Part shown: positions 8,339 through 16,611 of the stretch, piece after piece
Numbering within the stretch: the stretch's first letter is position 1
Layout: the number at the start of each line of letters is the position of its first letter
From: Taibaiella sp. KBW10
Lineage (GTDB): Bacteria > Bacteroidota > Bacteroidia > Chitinophagales > Chitinophagaceae
NCBI RefSeq assembly: GCF_003852495.1
Contig: NZ_QAJI01000004.1
Span: 376,445-440,444, forward strand
DNA: 64,000 nucleotides
Reading direction: 5' to 3'
Position numbers and translations under genes: made by a program
Notes under the pieces: model-generated
Databases searched by the model: none
Told to the model about the DNA's origin: nothing
The model's input: only the letters and a program-made list of their open reading frames with translations

Positions 8339-9753
8339 TATTTCTTAAGTATCATTTTCCTGATGTTATCTTCCTTACGGTTAAGTATCAGTAGGTAAGT
8401 ACCGGCAGGTAGATTTGCCATATCCAAGAGCATGACCGGCTGTGTCGCCACAACAGTTTTTAACTGCTTACCGGCGAGATTCCAAAGTTCAAAGACCTCA
8501 CCAGGCAACAGATTTTGTACCGTGATGACATCCGTACATGGATTAGGATACACAATTAGTTCCTCTGCTGTCGCATTTTCTGCCAGCATGATGATTTTAG
8601 AGTAACTGTTGGTACCATCTGCCTCCAGGATGTTTAAGCGGTAATAATTTTTTCCTTTCCATACCGCTGTCCTTTGCAAAGAGTATTGTTCCAAACCCTT
8701 AGCAGTAATGGTTCCTACCGGCTCAAAATGCAGCGCATCGGGACTCGCTTCCAGTTCATAATGATGAATGGCTTTTTCATCTGCTACGGTCCATACAATC
8801 GTATGTCCTTCTTTTTCTTTAAAGGCTTTTATATCTTTTATGGTTACGGGCAAAGGAACATTGGTCACGCTTCCGCTAAGCGGTATGGATTTACTCATAC
8901 CGCCACCGGAAATGCTAAGCGTATTCGCGTAGTTTCCGCTGTTGAGCTCGCTTTTCATTCGTACATATACGGTTCTGGAAGAAAGTGCTGCTCCGCTATA
9001 GGCAACAGACTGGCTGCTTAAATAGGTCGTCCCGTTGAAGCTGTACTCAAAACCTGCAGGAACCGAAATGCTGATATTACCGCTGGCAGGGGTCAGATCG
9101 CTGGCACTCAATGTAAAGGTCTGTGCTGCCGAAGGGCCGTTGCCTTCTCCATAAGAGAAGCCACTAAGGCTCGCCTTAGAAGTCGTGACAGAAGGAGGAT
9201 TCACCAGCTTAAACATATAGATATCATCCTGACCGGAACCGTAGCAGGCAAAGAGATCTGCACTAACATTGTATTTCAAAATGTTTCTGCTATAAGAGGC
9301 CGGTCCGGTTATCGTTGCGATACCGGAACTGGTTACGGAAATGGTAAAGTTTTCCGGGCTTGCATTGCCCAGCAAACCGTTATTGTTTCCTGTCCTTGGT
9401 CTTAAAAATGTATTATTGACGGCATCTTTTAATGTAAAGGTGCCGCCGGTACCCGTACCTAAGGTGATTTCATATGGCCTTGCCTCGTCGCTGGATAGAG
9501 TCGCTACAGTAGTCGTAATCGCATTGGAAGATACCGTAACATTTACGGCTGGCCGGTTATTGGTATTTTGATATCCAATCGCACCCACAGTGCCGGATTT
9601 ACCATCTGTAATCAGGTACTGACCGCCTGATACGATTTGTGCAGATGAGGTAACTAACTGATAGGTGCCTTGTGCTGTGGTGGATATAATCCCTAACAGT
9701 ACACTGAGTACGGTCAGCATTAATGGTTTTCTCCATGTAAAAATTGTCTTCAT
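8338..9753 (-). CDS. Secreted protein with T9SS type A sorting domain
   Basis: 471 aa. Signal peptide MKTIFTWRKPLMLTVLSVLL ending near TTAQG; N-terminal beta-rich domain (YQLVTSSAQIVSGGQYLI, FTLKDAVNNTFLRPR), a middle Ig/fn3-like stretch (ASKASLSGF, GNISISVPAGFEYSFNG), then a C-terminal Por-type sorting tail with YPNPCTDVITV, LWNLAGKQL and LPAGTYLLIL. It should be exported by the type IX system and anchored or released at the surface. The frame is open to 9810, but the signal peptide points to 9753. Role unknown; the N-terminal part recalls secreted nuclease-associated or carbohydrate-related beta domains, without proof. Confidence 0.85.
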   Translation of the reverse strand: MKTIFTWRKPLMLTVLSVLLGIISTTAQGTYQLVTSSAQIVSGGQYLITDGKSGTVGAIGYQNTNNRPAVNVTVSSNAITTTVATLSSDEARPYEITLGTGTGGTFTLKDAVNNTFLRPRTGNNNGLLGNASPENFTISVTSSGIATITGPASYSRNILKYNVSADLFACYGSGQDDIYMFKLVNPPSVTTSKASLSGFSYGEGNGPSAAQTFTLSASDLTPASGNISISVPAGFEYSFNGTTYLSSQSVAYSGAALSSRTVYVRMKSELNSGNYANTLSISGGGMSKSIPLSGSVTNVPLPVTIKDIKAFKEKEGHTIVWTVADEKAIHHYELEASPDALHFEPVGTITAKGLEQYSLQRTAVWKGKNYYRLNILEADGTNSYSKIIMLAENATAEELIVYPNPCTDVITVQNLLPGEVFELWNLAGKQLKTVVATQPVMLLDMANLPAGTYLLILNRKEDNIRKMILKK

Positions 9754-10231
9754 GTTTACAAACTTTTGTTTAGAAATGTATTTTATTACAGGGCGAAAGT
9801 AGTAAGCCAATATAAATTGGCGGGTAACACTAAATTCATCTTATGGTAACAAAAGCGGCTTAACAGATAGGCTATTTTAGGTTAAAAGAAAAGAAGCATG
9901 CGCGCTATTTTAAAATATAAATGGTTGATAATCACTTATTTAAACTTATCGCTCTCAAACAGAATAAAGAATACGGAAAATAAATCATATTCGAATTAAC
10001 ATGGGTTAATGTCTTGTTTTCTTAATCTTAGTTTAATAATTGCATGATTATTTCATAACACTATGAAAGGATTTAAGGTAATCTGATGCTCTTTTAGAGC
10101 AGCCAAAAAAGGTACCTCATAGTAGGAGGAAACCAAATAGTCATAAATTATGCCCTGTTTTATGTATTTTTAGCAAGAACAGCATCTATAGGATATACAA
10201 ACAGCAACATATTTTATAAACAAGACAAAAA
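9754..10231. other. Gene-free divergent intergenic region
   Basis: About 480 bp, AT-rich, between two divergently transcribed secreted-protein genes. No frame, strong hairpin or copy of the dispersed repeat was seen. It presumably holds both promoters; no convincing TAnnTTTG pair could be chosen. Confidence 0.6.
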
Positions 10232-10690
10232 ATGAATTATATGAAATTAATCATGACCGGCTTATTAGCTATAGGACTTCTGTCTTTTACCGCCTGTGCA
10301 GCAGGTAAGAAAAAAAGCAAGACAGCCCAGGAACAGGGTACCGGTGCCGTACTGACTCAAAAATGGATGATTACGGAAATGAGGGGAACAACAAAGGAAG
10401 AACTGATAAAGTTTGGTGCCTTCATCTCTTTTAATAAAGATATGAATGGCAGTGCTTATATGGGTTGTAACGGTATTTCGTTTCAATATAAGCTGAACAA
10501 AGCACAGGGCATTTCTATGAGCAATGTATTGAGTACCATGCGCTATTGCGAGGACAGCAGCCCCATAGAAAACCGCTTCAGTCAGGAAATCGTAAAAGCT
10601 GAATACCAATACGAAATCAAAGGGCATTTTTTATACTTAAAGGATAGTAAAGGCGTCTATATAAAAGCAATAAGACCGGACTGGGACTAA
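10232..10690 (+). CDS. META/HslJ-like domain lipoprotein
   Basis: 152 aa with a lipoprotein signal (GLLAIGLLSFTAC, lipobox Cys about residue 22) followed by a basic linker and a domain with the META pattern: KWMITEMRG, FISFNKD, GSAYMGCNGISFQY, ISMSNVLSTMRYC and a final strand pair. The GCN and TMRYC elements are the usual marks of META domains, as in HslJ. Function of such lipoproteins is unclear. An in-frame Met at residue 4 could be the start instead. Its terminator lies inside the convergent neighbour (10728-10762). Confidence 0.8.
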   Translation: MNYMKLIMTGLLAIGLLSFTACAAGKKKSKTAQEQGTGAVLTQKWMITEMRGTTKEELIKFGAFISFNKDMNGSAYMGCNGISFQYKLNKAQGISMSNVLSTMRYCEDSSPIENRFSQEIVKAEYQYEIKGHFLYLKDSKGVYIKAIRPDWD

Positions 10691-10691
10691 T

Positions 10692-11873
10692 TTACAGCCC
10701 CATGATCTTTTCAAGATGATGTTCCTGAATGCCAAAGTATGCTTTGGCATTTTTTATTTTTGTACTGATGATTTCCTGTTGTGCAGGGTTTATTTGCTGC
10801 TTTTTAGTGCCTACAATTAATACATTTTTGGGCGTATGTGCATCCGAAATAAATTCAAATACTTTGGTGCTATAACCATAATATTCCATAATCATGGCCC
10901 GCAAGCCATCGGTAACCATTTCCGATTGGCGTTCGGTAAAAATGCCATGCTTCAATAAGAAATCCAGATCGTTGACCGCTTTATTTTTTTCAATCTCTCT
11001 CCTGATTTGTTTATGGCAACAAGGTGCTACGACTATAAGGTCAGCATTGCCGCGAATTCCTTTGGCAATGGCATCGTCTGTGGCGGTGTCGCAGGCATGT
11101 AAGGCGATCAACACATTGATCTGATCGCTTTCGTAATTTTCTATACTTCCTTCCACGAAAGACAAGCCTTCAAATTGAACTTTTTGCGCAATATCATTAC
11201 AAAGATCAACCAGATCCTTTCGGTATTCCACCCCAATAACCTCTGTTCTTTTTTGAAGCGTATTGGTCAGGTAATCATAAAGTGCAAAGGTGAGGTAACC
11301 TTTTCCGGCACCCATATCTACTATATTCAGCACTTCCCTTGAAGGTAATTCTTTTAAAAGAGTGCTTAAAATCTCGATGTAATGATTGATCTGTTTAAAC
11401 TTATCCTGCGCGCTCTTATAAACCGTTCCGCCGGCATCGGTAATCTTCAACTCCTGTAAATAGCTTTTGCCTTCACTTTCCAGCTTTCTTTGCTTGGCCT
11501 TATCATGTGTCGGCTCGGGTAGGGTATTATGACTCGGTTTCCTTTTGTTATAAGTAAGTGCATTGTTCTTTCCATACTCAATGACTGCATCAAACTCAAG
11601 TGTAAATAAGCTAGCCACTCTAAATTGCTGCAAATCAACATAATCGGATAGAAGTACTTTTGCTTCTTCCAATGTATAATTCTTAACGATATCGCGGGTC
11701 TTGTACCGGTAGGTAAAGCTGAGCATCGTTTTTTTCTTAATGACAGCAATTTTAATATAGATATTCTTCAGGGCTTCGGCACCGCGATAATTGCCCAAAC
11801 TGACTTTTACAAAAGTATTATTTGCAATGCTCTCGTCTAAAGCGCTGAAAAATTCATTAAAAGCTGCGTCCAT
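10692..11873 (-). CDS. SAM-dependent methyltransferase (Methyltransf_32-like)
   Basis: 393 aa with a family-specific N-terminal half (FNEFFSALDESIANNTFVKVSLGNYRG) and a C-terminal Rossmann methyltransferase. Motif I is VDMGAGKGYLTFALYDYL, then GVEYRKDLVDLCN, and the ALHACDTATDDAIAKG and VVAPCCHKQIRREIE motifs typical of the group that resembles eukaryotic METTL25/RRNAD1 proteins. A role in RNA or protein methylation is plausible but not shown. The longer frame to 11936 adds a hydrophobic piece that does not belong to the family. Separated from purH by about 80 bp on the same strand. Confidence 0.85.
   Translation of the reverse strand: MDAAFNEFFSALDESIANNTFVKVSLGNYRGAEALKNIYIKIAVIKKKTMLSFTYRYKTRDIVKNYTLEEAKVLLSDYVDLQQFRVASLFTLEFDAVIEYGKNNALTYNKRKPSHNTLPEPTHDKAKQRKLESEGKSYLQELKITDAGGTVYKSAQDKFKQINHYIEILSTLLKELPSREVLNIVDMGAGKGYLTFALYDYLTNTLQKRTEVIGVEYRKDLVDLCNDIAQKVQFEGLSFVEGSIENYESDQINVLIALHACDTATDDAIAKGIRGNADLIVVAPCCHKQIRREIEKNKAVNDLDFLLKHGIFTERQSEMVTDGLRAMIMEYYGYSTKVFEFISDAHTPKNVLIVGTKKQQINPAQQEIISTKIKNAKAYFGIQEHHLEKIMGL
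10728..10762 (+). terminator. Terminator of the META lipoprotein, inside the convergent gene
   Basis: 10-bp perfect stem (10728-10737/10742-10751) with a 4-nt loop followed on the plus strand by a T-rich run. It is 38 nt past the lipoprotein stop and lies within the 3' coding end of the minus-strand methyltransferase; there is no T run on the other strand. Confidence 0.75.
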
Positions 11874-11952
11874 TATAATCGGGATTTGATAAGGTAAAAA
11901 ACGAAGAAACACCAAAATACATTGGTGTTTCAACAAATTTATGATTTAAATA

Positions 11953-13467
11953 TTAATGTCTGAAATGTCTTTGACCGGTCATGACCATGGCTAAATTGTG
12001 TGCTTTGCAATATTCAATGCTGTCTTTATCACGGATAGAACCGCCTGGTTGAATGAAGGCTACAACACCCTCTTCATCAGCCATTTGTACGCAGTCATTA
12101 AAAGGAAAAAATGCATCGGAAGCTAATACCGCACCTTTCAGGTCAAATTTAAATTGTTTTGCTTTTTCGATAGCATGGCGTAAGGCATCTACACGGCTGG
12201 TCTGTCCGCAACCTTTTCCAATAAGCTGTTTATTTTTCACCAAAGCAATCGCATTACTTTTCAAATGCTTACACACGATATTGGCAAAGGCTAATTCATC
12301 CTTCTCGCTATCGCTACAGGCTCTGGCGCCAACTTCTTCCCATTTCTCAAAATTACCCTGATCAGCTACTTGTGTCAAGGTTCCGTTTAAGATTGATTTT
12401 ACATTGGTGGTATAAGAAGCCGTCTGTGCATTCATTTGTAACAAAATACGGTGCTTCTTCGATTTTAAGATGTTCAGGGCTTCTTCTTCAAAAGCTGGTG
12501 CCATCAATACTTCAAAAAAGATTTCATTTATGGCATGAGCCGTGGCCACATCAATCGTTTTATTCGTGATCAATACGCCACCAAAAGCACTTTCCGGATC
12601 ACCGGCCAATGCCGCATCCCAAGCTTCTTTTACGGTAGCTCTGCCCGACACACCACAGACATTGGTATGTTTGATAATCGCAAAGATTGCTTCGTCATGG
12701 GCTTTAAAATCGTTGATCAATTGTACGGCAGCATCTACATCTACAAGGTTGTTGTATGATAATTCTTTCCCATTTATCTGCGCAAATACTTCGCTCAAAT
12801 CCCCGAAAAACGTCGCAGACTGATGCGGGTTTTCTCCGTAACGCAGGCTTTGCTTATGTTTTAAAGGTTGTATAATGGTTCCGTTAAAATAGTTATTGAT
12901 CGCAATATCGTAGTTCATAACAACTTCAAAAGCTTTTGCAGCAAAGGCTTTACGCTGTTCTAAACTCGTCGCCCCTTCTTGCGCTTTCAACATTTCTTCC
13001 AAAACGGCATAATCGTTTTTATCGGCAAGCACCACCAGGTCTTTGAAATTCTTCGCTGCCGCTCTGATCATAGAAGGTCCGCCGATATCGATCTTCTCGA
13101 TAATCAATTGCTCTTCGTTGGTATTTTCCAAAGTCTCTTCAAAAGGATACAAATCGACAATCACCAGGTCAATCTCCGGAATATTGTATTCCTTCATTTC
13201 CTGAAGATCCTGTTCATTACTTCTTCTGCCCAAGATACCTCCGAATACGGCAGGGTGTAAGGTTTTTACACGACCGCCCAGAATAGCAGGGTAGGTGGTC
13301 AGGTTTTCAACAGGCACACAAGGAATGCTCAGTTCCTCGATAAACTGCTGGGTACCACCGGTAGAATAGATGGTCACGCCCTGGCGGTGCAATTCCTGCA
13401 CTAAAGGGGCTAAACCGTCTTTGTAAAAAACAGAAATTAAAGCCGATTGAATCGATTTTGTAGACAT
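11953..13467 (-). CDS. purH: Bifunctional AICAR transformylase/IMP cyclohydrolase
   Basis: 504 aa, complete. It performs the last two steps of purine synthesis: formylation of AICAR and ring closure to IMP. N-terminal MGS-like cyclohydrolase domain: VTIYSTGGT, GRVKTLHPAVFGGILGRR, DLVIVDLYPFEETL. C-terminal transformylase: LRYGENPHQSA, IIKHTNVCGV, SAFGGVL, and the final FIQPGGSIRDKDSIEYC and VMTGQRHFRH. Both catalytic domains look intact. It is apparently monocistronic, without other pur genes nearby. Confidence 0.97.
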   Translation of the reverse strand: MSTKSIQSALISVFYKDGLAPLVQELHRQGVTIYSTGGTQQFIEELSIPCVPVENLTTYPAILGGRVKTLHPAVFGGILGRRSNEQDLQEMKEYNIPEIDLVIVDLYPFEETLENTNEEQLIIEKIDIGGPSMIRAAAKNFKDLVVLADKNDYAVLEEMLKAQEGATSLEQRKAFAAKAFEVVMNYDIAINNYFNGTIIQPLKHKQSLRYGENPHQSATFFGDLSEVFAQINGKELSYNNLVDVDAAVQLINDFKAHDEAIFAIIKHTNVCGVSGRATVKEAWDAALAGDPESAFGGVLITNKTIDVATAHAINEIFFEVLMAPAFEEEALNILKSKKHRILLQMNAQTASYTTNVKSILNGTLTQVADQGNFEKWEEVGARACSDSEKDELAFANIVCKHLKSNAIALVKNKQLIGKGCGQTSRVDALRHAIEKAKQFKFDLKGAVLASDAFFPFNDCVQMADEEGVVAFIQPGGSIRDKDSIEYCKAHNLAMVMTGQRHFRH

Positions 13468-13684
13468 ATATTGGAGTTGATATTTATAGCTGATTGCCTT
13501 TGGGCTGCAAATTTCTGTAAATTTCTTTAGTATTCAAAGAATTGCCTTTTGAAATATGAGCGGAGTACAGCTATTTGTATTCTACTATACTTAATAAATA
13601 AGCGTTGTGAGAAAGAAGAGCGACTATCGTCTTCAATGAATATTAATTTAACATCATATAAAATCTACAAATTTGTTGCCAATA

Positions 13685-13921
13685 TGTTCGTCCTTTTGTG
13701 GCAACAAAAGGACCAAAAATGCCTGTTTTCATCAAGGCGATTGCCCTGCATCGCAATTTTGTTACGTTCCGTGCATTGATTTTTGAGCTTTAAGGGAGTA
13801 TTCGAGGCTCAAAAATCGCAACTTCAATACAAAATTGCTATCGCTGTGATGAAAACAATAAGCGATCTGTACAGAACACATTGATTTTTAGCCAGGGATT
13901 TATAAGGCCTTTATTTTGGGG
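13685..13921. repeat. Structured intergenic repeat, copy 2 (internally deleted)
   Basis: Matches 7905-8095 from the opening hairpin (13692-13711) through the long imperfect inverted repeat, then jumps straight to the sequence found at about 8196-8237. The missing piece is about 100 bp; in copy 1 it is bounded by short ACCGA repeats (near 8090 and 8193), which suggests a slippage or recombination deletion. The segment 13468-13684 before it holds nothing I can name. Confidence 0.8.
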
Positions 13922-13929
13922 CTGTATGC

Positions 13930-14517
13930 TTAACTATATACTTGATTGCTCCATTGAGCAAAAACATAGCGACCAATAAAGTAAATAGATAATATAAAAA
14001 GCACACCGAGTATTAAACTCAATATATTTCTGAATACCTCTAAGTCAGATAAAGAGTCGGAAGGTACAACATACCATTTAAGCTGCACCATTAGCTTTGG
14101 ATCCATAGCCACAACTCCTGTTATTAAGCAATCATTACATATTTCGTTATGGGTATCTTTTAATATCTCTAGAAATAATAAGTTTTTATCGACAGTTTCA
14201 ACATATGCGAATATTCTGCCATTTCCCAAACCGTATTTAAGAATTTTAGATATGGTATCAGTAATACCATTAGTCTGAACTAGTGACCGATTCCCTAATA
14301 AAGGCATTCCATGGCGATCCATCAGACTAAACCCACCTTCAAAGCTATATCTGAATACCGGTCGAACACCATACGGTAGGGGGCTTTTATAGGCAAAAGT
14401 ATTTTTACCGGTTAGGAAAAGATGCTTATCAATATGATACCAAATAGCACTTATAAAGCATATCCCTAAGAACAGGATTAATATCTTTCTTGCTTTATAT
14501 CTGCTATTTTGATCCAT
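13930..14517 (-). CDS. Hypothetical membrane protein, 195 aa
   Basis: Two membrane segments, one near the N-terminus (ILILFLGICFISAIWYHI, about 12-29) and one near the C-terminus (ILSLILGVLFILSIYFIGRYV, about 164-184), with a roughly 130-residue soluble domain between them that contains a CNDC pair. No family recognised. A short frame ends 11 bp upstream on the same strand, so the two may be a unit. It lies in a gene-poor, AT-rich stretch just beyond repeat copy 2, which gives it an accessory look. Confidence 0.6.
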   Translation of the reverse strand: MDQNSRYKARKILILFLGICFISAIWYHIDKHLFLTGKNTFAYKSPLPYGVRPVFRYSFEGGFSLMDRHGMPLLGNRSLVQTNGITDTISKILKYGLGNGRIFAYVETVDKNLLFLEILKDTHNEICNDCLITGVVAMDPKLMVQLKWYVVPSDSLSDLEVFRNILSLILGVLFILSIYFIGRYVFAQWSNQVYS

Positions 14518-14528
14518 ATCCAGGGTTT

Positions 14529-14699
14529 TTAAAACGTATATTTAAGGTAGCCTTGATCATCGATACTTTTACTGATCACAATTCCATTAGCATCTAAATA
14601 TACGGCAATTGATGAGAAGCCTCCATAGGACTTACTATAATCATACATAATCGATTTAGTATCGAATGGAGCTTTACAGATGATGTCAGGTTTACCCAT
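14529..14699 (-). CDS. Possible small protein or gene remnant, 56 aa
   Basis: A frame from ATG at 14697-14699 to TAA at 14529-14531, ending 11 bp before the 195-aa gene. The sequence (MGKPDIICKAPFDTK ... DANGIVISKSIDDQGYLKYTF end) looks like the beta-rich C-terminal end of a larger protein. In the next frame upstream about ten codons read on plausibly (DPKVKILHNYG), so this may be the tail of a gene broken by a frameshift. No family recognised. Confidence 0.3.
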   Translation of the reverse strand: MGKPDIICKAPFDTKSIMYDYSKSYGGFSSIAVYLDANGIVISKSIDDQGYLKYTF

Positions 14700-14703
14700 A
14701 ATT

Positions 14704-14871
14704 ATGCAGTATTTTCACTTTAGGATCACCCACATTTATTTTTTGAACATTGCCCTATTCTTGTCACTGAGTTGTAAAGGAATGAAAAATGATGCTAAAA
14801 AAGCAGGGTACCTATACAAATTGATCATTGCACGATGTTTTCAATATGAAATTAATTCAAAATCTGGATGA
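14704..14871 (+). CDS. Doubtful small lipoprotein-like frame, 55 aa
   Basis: Starts at ATG 14704 and has a hydrophobic stretch ending in FLSLSC, which resembles a lipobox, followed by polar residues and an early stop. It overlaps nothing, but is short, AT-rich and without a clear promoter. It could be the head of a decayed lipoprotein. The remaining bases to 15041 hold no feature I can support. Confidence 0.18.
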   Translation: MQYFHFRITHIYFLNIALFLSLSCKGMKNDAKKAGYLYKLIIARCFQYEINSKSG

Positions 14872-15041
14872 TTCAGGTATAAATACGAACCAGATTTAAG
14901 GACATAAATTGTGATACCAAAATATCAGTTTAACAATTTTAAGTCTTTTTATGATTTCAAAAAACAAATATCCGTAACTATCTGTGTTACTAATAGTAGA
15001 AACAAATAGCCAATATTAATAAATTGTTTTTTCCATAAATA

Positions 15042-15074
15042 TTGTGGGAAAATCTAAATAATGACCTAATTTTG
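15042..15074 (+). promoter_or_regulatory. Putative promoter of the DUF5689 gene
   Basis: TTG 15042-15044, 22-nt spacer, TAATTTTG 15067-15074 (full match to TAnnTTTG). ATG at 15097. Confidence 0.45.
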
Positions 15075-15096
15075 CGGTTCAGTTTTCAATTAATAT

Positions 15097-16512
15097 ATGA
15101 AAAAATTATCTCTACTTTTATTATGTAGTGCCCTTGTAGCGACTACATTTACTTTTGAGTCTTGCGTTAAGAAGGGTAATGATGCCCCAATCGATAATAC
15201 AGGATTTGATCCAAATCTTAAGGTAACCCATACCATTGCACAGTTATTAGCGATGCCGACTGGTGTGGCTATTACACAAGACGTGGTGGTTTCAGGTGTG
15301 GTTGTGATGGATGACCGTAGCGGTAACTATTATAAAAAATTCGTAATCCAGGATGCCACCGGTGGTTTGGAGATCAATTTAGACCAAAACAATATTTATA
15401 ATGATTATCCGGTAGGCCGTAAAGTATATATCAAATGTAAGGGTTTATCCATGGCTACTTATGGCGGTATGGTACAACTGGGTTATGGACTGGATGAAAG
15501 ACAATCTATTGTCTCTATTCCTTTCGTAATGGCTGACAACTTTATCGTAAAAGCCAATTATCCGAATACCATTAAAGTAGATACTTTTACTTATGATGAA
15601 TTGGCTAATGCAAATGCAAACGGTACCCGTTTAAATACTTTAGTTGCCATCCGTGACGTAGAATTTGCCAATGGTGCTTATGGGATGCCATTTGCGGCAC
15701 CTAATGCGACGACAAACAGAGCCTTAAACGGTTGTGGTGCTGCCAGTAGCGGTATCGTTGTAAGAAGCAGTAACTATGCCCGTTTCCAACCAACCTTAAC
15801 ACCTACGGGTAAAGGGGTTATCGTAGGGCTGTATACAAAGTACAATGCGACGCCTCAATTGATCATCAGAGATGTGAATGATTTAAACTTCGTTGCAGAA
15901 AGATGTGATGGAAGCATTCCTGTAGCACCGGTGTTTATTACAATTGACAGTCTTCGTAACAAATATGCGGGTTCTCCTTTATCTCTTTCCGGAATCAAAA
16001 TTACCGGAACGGTAATCAGCGACAGAGCGAACGGAAATGGTAATGGTCAAAACCTGATCATCCAACAAGGAAACAAAGGTATCATGATCCGATTTACCTC
16101 GGCACATAGCTTCAATCTTGGTGATTCTGTAGTCGTTATTACCAATGGTACTTCTTTGGAAGAATTCAGAGGTACGCTTCAGGTAAATAATACACAATTA
16201 TCCACTGCGAGCAGAGTAGGTACGGGTACGATTACCCCGACCATCCTTACTTTGTTAGATTTGAACAATAACTTTGAAGCACACGAATCTACCCTGGTGA
16301 AGATATTAAATGCAACAGTTGCAGGCAGCGGTAGTTTTGGTGGTAACCAAACATTAAGCGATGGAACGGCTACCATTACGCTGTACACAGCTACAGGTGC
16401 TTCCTTCTCTGGTACAGCAACACCAACCACTGCAAAAAACTTCAGCGGTATTGCAGGTCAGTATGATGCGACCAAACAATTGCAAATGAGAAATATTACT
16501 GACGTAGAATAA
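15097..16512 (+). CDS. DUF5689 domain lipoprotein
   Basis: 471 aa. Signal MKKLSLLLLCSALVATTFTF followed by ESC, so an SPII lipoprotein with Cys near residue 23. Two OB-fold-like halves follow: the first has HTIAQLLA, GVVVMDDRSGNYYKKFVIQD and GGLEINLDQ, the second TIDSLRNKY, GTVISDRANGNGNGQNLIIQ and GIMIRF. This repeats the DUF5689 pattern seen in Bacteroidota cell-surface proteins, often beside endonuclease/exonuclease or lamin-tail proteins. Probably outer-membrane anchored; function unknown. Own promoter and terminator, so a single-gene unit. Confidence 0.85.
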   Translation: MKKLSLLLLCSALVATTFTFESCVKKGNDAPIDNTGFDPNLKVTHTIAQLLAMPTGVAITQDVVVSGVVVMDDRSGNYYKKFVIQDATGGLEINLDQNNIYNDYPVGRKVYIKCKGLSMATYGGMVQLGYGLDERQSIVSIPFVMADNFIVKANYPNTIKVDTFTYDELANANANGTRLNTLVAIRDVEFANGAYGMPFAAPNATTNRALNGCGAASSGIVVRSSNYARFQPTLTPTGKGVIVGLYTKYNATPQLIIRDVNDLNFVAERCDGSIPVAPVFITIDSLRNKYAGSPLSLSGIKITGTVISDRANGNGNGQNLIIQQGNKGIMIRFTSAHSFNLGDSVVVITNGTSLEEFRGTLQVNNTQLSTASRVGTGTITPTILTLLDLNNNFEAHESTLVKILNATVAGSGSFGGNQTLSDGTATITLYTATGASFSGTATPTTAKNFSGIAGQYDATKQLQMRNITDVE

Positions 16513-16530
16513 CACTATCATAAATTATTA

Positions 16531-16561
16531 AAAAGGTTGCTCAAATGAGCAGCCTTTTTTT
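16531..16561 (+). terminator. Terminator of the DUF5689 gene
   Basis: 12-bp stem (16531-16542/16547-16558, one G-T pair) with loop AAAT, followed by a T run. The -33 element of the next promoter lies inside its left arm. Confidence 0.8.
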
Positions 16562-16568
16562 ATCTTTG
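16537..16568 (+). promoter_or_regulatory. Putative bshA promoter overlapping a terminator
   Basis: TTG 16537-16539 within the terminator stem, 21-nt spacer, TATCTTTG at 16561-16568 directly after the T run. ATG of bshA at 16612. Confidence 0.5.
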
Positions 16569-16611
16569 CGTTTTACAAAAAAGACAATCATCTTATCTTA
16601 TATATTTCTTT

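Noticed and set aside
13549-13779. 76-codon plus-strand frame before and into repeat copy 2
   Set aside because: Half of it lies in the repeat and the rest is AT-rich spacer; no promoter, no recognisable protein.
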